Of a stretch of 64,000 nt of DNA, positions 61,253 through 64,000 are shown in pieces. Each line of letters starts with the position of its first letter. Position 1 is the first letter of the stretch. Source of the stretch: Rhizobium favelukesii. Its GTDB lineage: Bacteria; Pseudomonadota; Alphaproteobacteria; Rhizobiales; Rhizobiaceae. The translations under genes and the position numbers were made by a program. The stretch is from the NCBI RefSeq assembly GCF_000577275.2, contig NZ_HG916852.1, positions 1,119,001 to 1,183,000 on the forward strand, given 5' to 3'. Below the pieces are notes generated by a model. It made no database searches. It had not been told where the DNA came from and worked only from the letters and a program-made list of their open reading frames with translations.

Positions 61253-62550
61253 GCCGGCGGCCCTTTGCGTGGTCCCTTGCCGGAAAGATCGAAGCTCGCA
61301 ATGTTCGACTGATCGGCCGCTTCGGTGCGCTCCGCAGCATCCATGGCGGCTTCGATGTCGACGCCATGCCGCTGGATTTCACGTTGCACTTCCAGCGCCT
61401 GCAGAAGCTCGGCCGCGGTGATCCGTTCGGCAAAGGGCAGGCGCTGCTCCTGGCGGCGCAGCGTCGAATGGACGATCGACAGCATGAAGATCAGCACCGC
61501 CGGCAGGATATCGATCGAGATGGCGCCGGCCCAGCTTGGGATGAAATCACCGGCATAGCGCAGCACCGCTTCCGCAGAGGAGAGCGGCACGAAACGGCGC
61601 TCGGCCACCGGTTTGCGCTCGAGGATCTGGTCGGCCGCCTGCGATAGTACCTTGGATTGCGCGGCGACGGACGATCGGATCGTTTCCATGACCTGATCCT
61701 GCCTTGTGGCAAGGTCGGCCTCGCGTCCATCCGCCACCGGGGCGATGAAGCCGAGCGACAGGTCCTCCGCCGCGCGCTTCACCGACGGCGCTATCGACGT
61801 CTGCTCCAGCGAGGTGATGACACCGGAAAGCCCAACGACTTCGGCCGAGAATTGATCGGCGCGCGGGTTGATCGCACCCGGCGCGGAAACCAGCGTGCGC
61901 ATGGTCTCGAGATGCTTCCGCCCCTCGTCGAACAGTGTCGTCACGCGCTCGCGTGAGGCGTTGATGCCATTCTCCAGCTCGGTCAGCTGCGAGGCCATCT
62001 GCGACAGAAGCTGGACGACGCTGCCGGCCCCGGTCGTTCCGGTCAGCGCGCCCGTCTCCCGCTCCTGGTCGGCAAGGCGCTGGAATCGTTCCTGTGTGCG
62101 CTGGATGTCGGGAAGTAGGCTCTGCGCGGCGAGTGCATTCTGGTGTGCCTGGTCGAGATCGGCCGTGTAGTCCTCCAGCGTTTCGGCCAGATGCTGTTCG
62201 AGCGCCGCCGAGCCCGCCAGTGCGGCCGCGTTCAGCCAGCTCGACATGGCGATGATCATCGCGCAGCCGAGCGCCATGACGCCGAGCATCGCGGTGCGTC
62301 CGGCCGTCCCCGTCACATGCGGATAGAAGCGAGCCATATAGGTCCAGAAGGCGTAGATCGCCACCGAAACGGCGCTGGAATAGATGAGCGCTGCGAAGAA
62401 GACTGCCGTTGCCGAGCCGTCGAGGATGCTTCGCACCCCAAGGTAGGTGTAAACGCCGGAGGCGAGCGCCAGGATCGCGAACGCGAAACGGGTCATGGTC
62501 TCGACGGCTTCGACGCCGTCCTGCAAGCGATGCGATGTGCCGAGCGCCAT
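61249..62550 (-). CDS. Coiled-coil membrane protein of unknown function
   Basis: The 433-residue protein has three N-terminal membrane segments (FAFAILALASGVYTYLGV, AVFFAALIYSSAVSVAIYAF, TAMLGVMALGCAMIIAM), a long helical region (residues about 115-310; HLAETLEDYTADLDQAHQNA) and a further span (ISIDILPAVLIFMLSIVHS), then a charged tail. I do not recognise a family. The overlapping ClpP-like gene suggests a protease-linked membrane complex; this is inference from linkage only. Confidence 0.65.
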   Translation of the reverse strand: MALGTSHRLQDGVEAVETMTRFAFAILALASGVYTYLGVRSILDGSATAVFFAALIYSSAVSVAIYAFWTYMARFYPHVTGTAGRTAMLGVMALGCAMIIAMSSWLNAAALAGSAALEQHLAETLEDYTADLDQAHQNALAAQSLLPDIQRTQERFQRLADQERETGALTGTTGAGSVVQLLSQMASQLTELENGINASRERVTTLFDEGRKHLETMRTLVSAPGAINPRADQFSAEVVGLSGVITSLEQTSIAPSVKRAAEDLSLGFIAPVADGREADLATRQDQVMETIRSSVAAQSKVLSQAADQILERKPVAERRFVPLSSAEAVLRYAGDFIPSWAGAISIDILPAVLIFMLSIVHSTLRRQEQRLPFAERITAAELLQALEVQREIQRHGVDIEAAMDAAERTEAADQSNIASFDLSGKGPRKGPPA

Positions 62551-62654
62551 GGTCTCCTCCGGGCTAGCCCCTTAAGAAACCACTACAATACAGGCAAAAG
62601 CAAGGTTTGGCATCGGGCAGGCCGACGGCGCCAAACCGGATCTCGTTCGGCCGC

Positions 62655-63121
62655 TTATTCGGCCGGCGTAATGTGGGCCGATTCGGCGTCGAAACCCGCT
62701 CCGCGCAGCGACTTCTCCGAGATGTCGATCATCGGCGTGAAGCTTGCTACCGGCATGCCGACCTCGTCGCGCTGATCGAGGGTAGCTGCCGGCGCCATGC
62801 CGCCCGACCGCTCGCTGCGTGCGACTTCCAACTGGCCGGTCAGGATGGCACGCTCGGCGCGCAGCTGCCGGATTTCCGACTTGGCGATCTCCAGGCTGGT
62901 GCGCAACTGGCCGATTTCGTAGCGATGCGCGTGTCGATATCGCGACGCGGCGCATCGGCATCCCGGTCGCGGCGTACGCGCAGGCTCTCGGCTTCACGCA
63001 GCGTCAGCGCGCGCTGCCTGCTTGCACTTGCCGTCACCTCGGTCGCGAACTCCTGCCAGGCATCGCCTGACGAGGTGTGGGCCGCTCCTGCCGCGGCCAA
63101 TTGTGCGTTTGTCGGTAGCAA
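62655..63121 (-). pseudogene. Coiled-coil gene with a frameshift
   Basis: Two frames fit one protein of about 155 residues. The N-terminal part (from 63121) reads SSGDAWQEFATEVTASASRQ and LREAESLRVRRDRDADAPRR. After about 62920 it continues in another frame as YEIGQLRTSLEIAKSEIRQL and ends near PTPAE-like sequence at 62655. A one-base shift separates them. It may be a real mutation or a base error. The product is mainly coiled coil. Confidence 0.6.
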
Positions 63122-63247
63122 ATGCCACTATTGTTACGCGACTAGAAATTGAACGACAACTTTGCTACAAAAGGCAGCCTTGGGAGGCATGGAAGTTACG
63201 CTTGGTAGTGAGCGCAGAACTCTGTGCTCCGAGGGGCGGAGGCGTCG

Positions 63248-63643
63248 ATGCCTTTCACACCTTCAACAGCGTCCATGGTGGCCTTGGCAGCGATATCGGT
63301 TTGCCTTTTCGCACAGAGCGATGCCCACCAATCCGACAGCGGTTGGACATACCCGCCATCGTGCTGCACCGGTAAAGATCTCGGTGGAGACTGCCGGGCC
63401 GTACCCAGATCTCAGGTGAGGAAAGGACCCAACGGATTCTCTGTTATCCTTCATCCGGGGGACCATCACCTGGTGACGCGAAACCAGTTGTTCCTGATCC
63501 GTTATGGAGATGAGTTACGCTCTGGAGACGGTGATTTTCACATCTGCCTGCAGCCAACCGATGACCCCACTGAGGCGGATGGGATAGGACGGGGTGGACG
63601 GTATCATATGAACTGCTTTTTTGCGCCTCCTGACGGCGTTTGA
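63248..63643 (+). CDS. Small secreted protein
   Basis: The ATG at 63248 gives 131 residues. A signal peptide (STASMVALAAISVCLFAQSD) precedes a Cys-containing mature domain (WTYPPSCCTGKDLGGDC, HICLQPTD, YHMNCFFAPP). The CC-x-GKD-x(n)-C pattern is seen in uncharacterised secreted proteins of alphaproteobacteria and their phages. No function is known. Confidence 0.65.
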   Translation: MPFTPSTASMVALAAISVCLFAQSDAHQSDSGWTYPPSCCTGKDLGGDCRAVPRSQVRKGPNGFSVILHPGDHHLVTRNQLFLIRYGDELRSGDGDFHICLQPTDDPTEADGIGRGGRYHMNCFFAPPDGV

Positions 63644-63916
63644 TCACCAAGCGGGCTTTTGGGGACAGTTGCTGCAAATAGCGCAATTGTGCAAAAGCGG
63701 ATTTTATTCCTCTCCATCTGAAAGGCCCCGTCTCCTGCTGTTGCGAAACGCGCCCATGATCAGCGATTTAGGGCCGCAAAGCCAAGTGCTTGGTAGAGGC
63801 AATTTTTCCTCTCGGCCGATCTTTTTTGATATTTCGCTGGTTGCCTCTCCATGCTTGCGCTCCTATGTTCCGCCTCACCTGCCGACTACGCAAACTATTG
63901 CCAAAGGAGACCCGCA

Positions 63917-64000
63917 ATGGCTTTCGAATTGCCCGAACTTCCCTATGACTACGAAGCGCTTCAGCCCGTCATGTCGAAGGAAACCCTGGAATTCCATCAC
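63917..64000 (+). CDS. Superoxide dismutase (Fe/Mn type), 5' end only
   Basis: The ATG at 63917, after AAAGGAGA, opens MAFELPELPYDYEALQPVMS, the typical start of Fe/Mn superoxide dismutases. The gene runs out of the window after 28 codons, with the first metal-ligand-region histidines (EFHH) just visible. It detoxifies superoxide. The metal type cannot be decided from this part. Confidence 0.93.
   Translation, partial: MAFELPELPYDYEALQPVMSKETLEFHH

Overview
The window is high-GC alphaproteobacterial DNA. It looks like a chromosome or large replicon of a Rhizobium-type member of the Rhizobiaceae. This rests on family content (OhrR/Ohr pair, DUF1194, BTAD/TPR regulator, HerA-like ATPase, Tam, G6PDH, Fe/Mn-SOD, a very large T1SS adhesin) and on codon use. 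No species is assigned. No rRNA, tRNA or CRISPR array was seen.

Layout. 1-12 kb is mostly housekeeping and stress genes: the 3' part of an ATP-dependent DNA ligase, a secreted alpha/beta hydrolase, two tandem lipoprotein L,D-transpeptidases, a DUF1194 secreted protein, a BTAD-TPR regulator, the divergent ohrR/ohr pair, a RES-Xre toxin-antitoxin pair, and a MarR regulator divergent from a DUF899-DUF1579-VOC operon. 12-31 kb is one large biofilm-adhesion locus. It holds a 3652-residue LapA-type adhesin, a membrane protein with a degenerate GGDEF domain plus a decayed second copy of its 3' end, a type I secretion operon (TolC-like outer membrane protein, ABC exporter, HlyD adaptor) ending in an RHH-PAS regulator, and a convergent LapG-type periplasmic cysteine protease. 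The adhesin has an N-terminal retention-like module followed by a Val-Ala-Ala-Gly site of the LapG type. No LapD-type receptor is present in the window.

31-42 kb returns to ordinary genes: a periplasmic-binding lipoprotein, a streptothricin-acetyltransferase-like GNAT, an ABC-F ATPase, a broken GrpB-family gene, a PhnA-domain protein, a HerA-like ATPase, a DUF2267 protein, zwf and tam. 42-54.4 kb is a patchwork of fragments and accessory genes: a CYTH gene abutting the 3' half of a TerC/CBS/CorC gene, a decayed alpha/beta hydrolase, a 1514-bp insertion sequence with a 5-bp target duplication inside a broken gene, an MNT-HEPN pair whose HEPN 3' end is made from antisense sequence of a truncated CNNM gene, the first 27 codons of a TerC gene, an IS5-like transposase and a decayed patatin gene. 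54.4-64 kb holds an alcohol dehydrogenase, a branched-chain aminotransferase-like enzyme, an MFS/PEBP pair with an AraC regulator and a SnoaL-like protein, a 236-bp MITE-like element, a ClpP-like/coiled-coil membrane pair, a frameshifted coiled-coil gene, a small secreted protein and the start of a superoxide dismutase gene.

How the parts work together. The 12-31 kb block encodes the export, anchoring and likely proteolytic release of one giant surface protein. The regulators with clear divergent arrangements (OhrR, MarR, AraC) each have a palindromic candidate operator in the adjacent gap. All family assignments come from reading motifs by eye; no database search was run.
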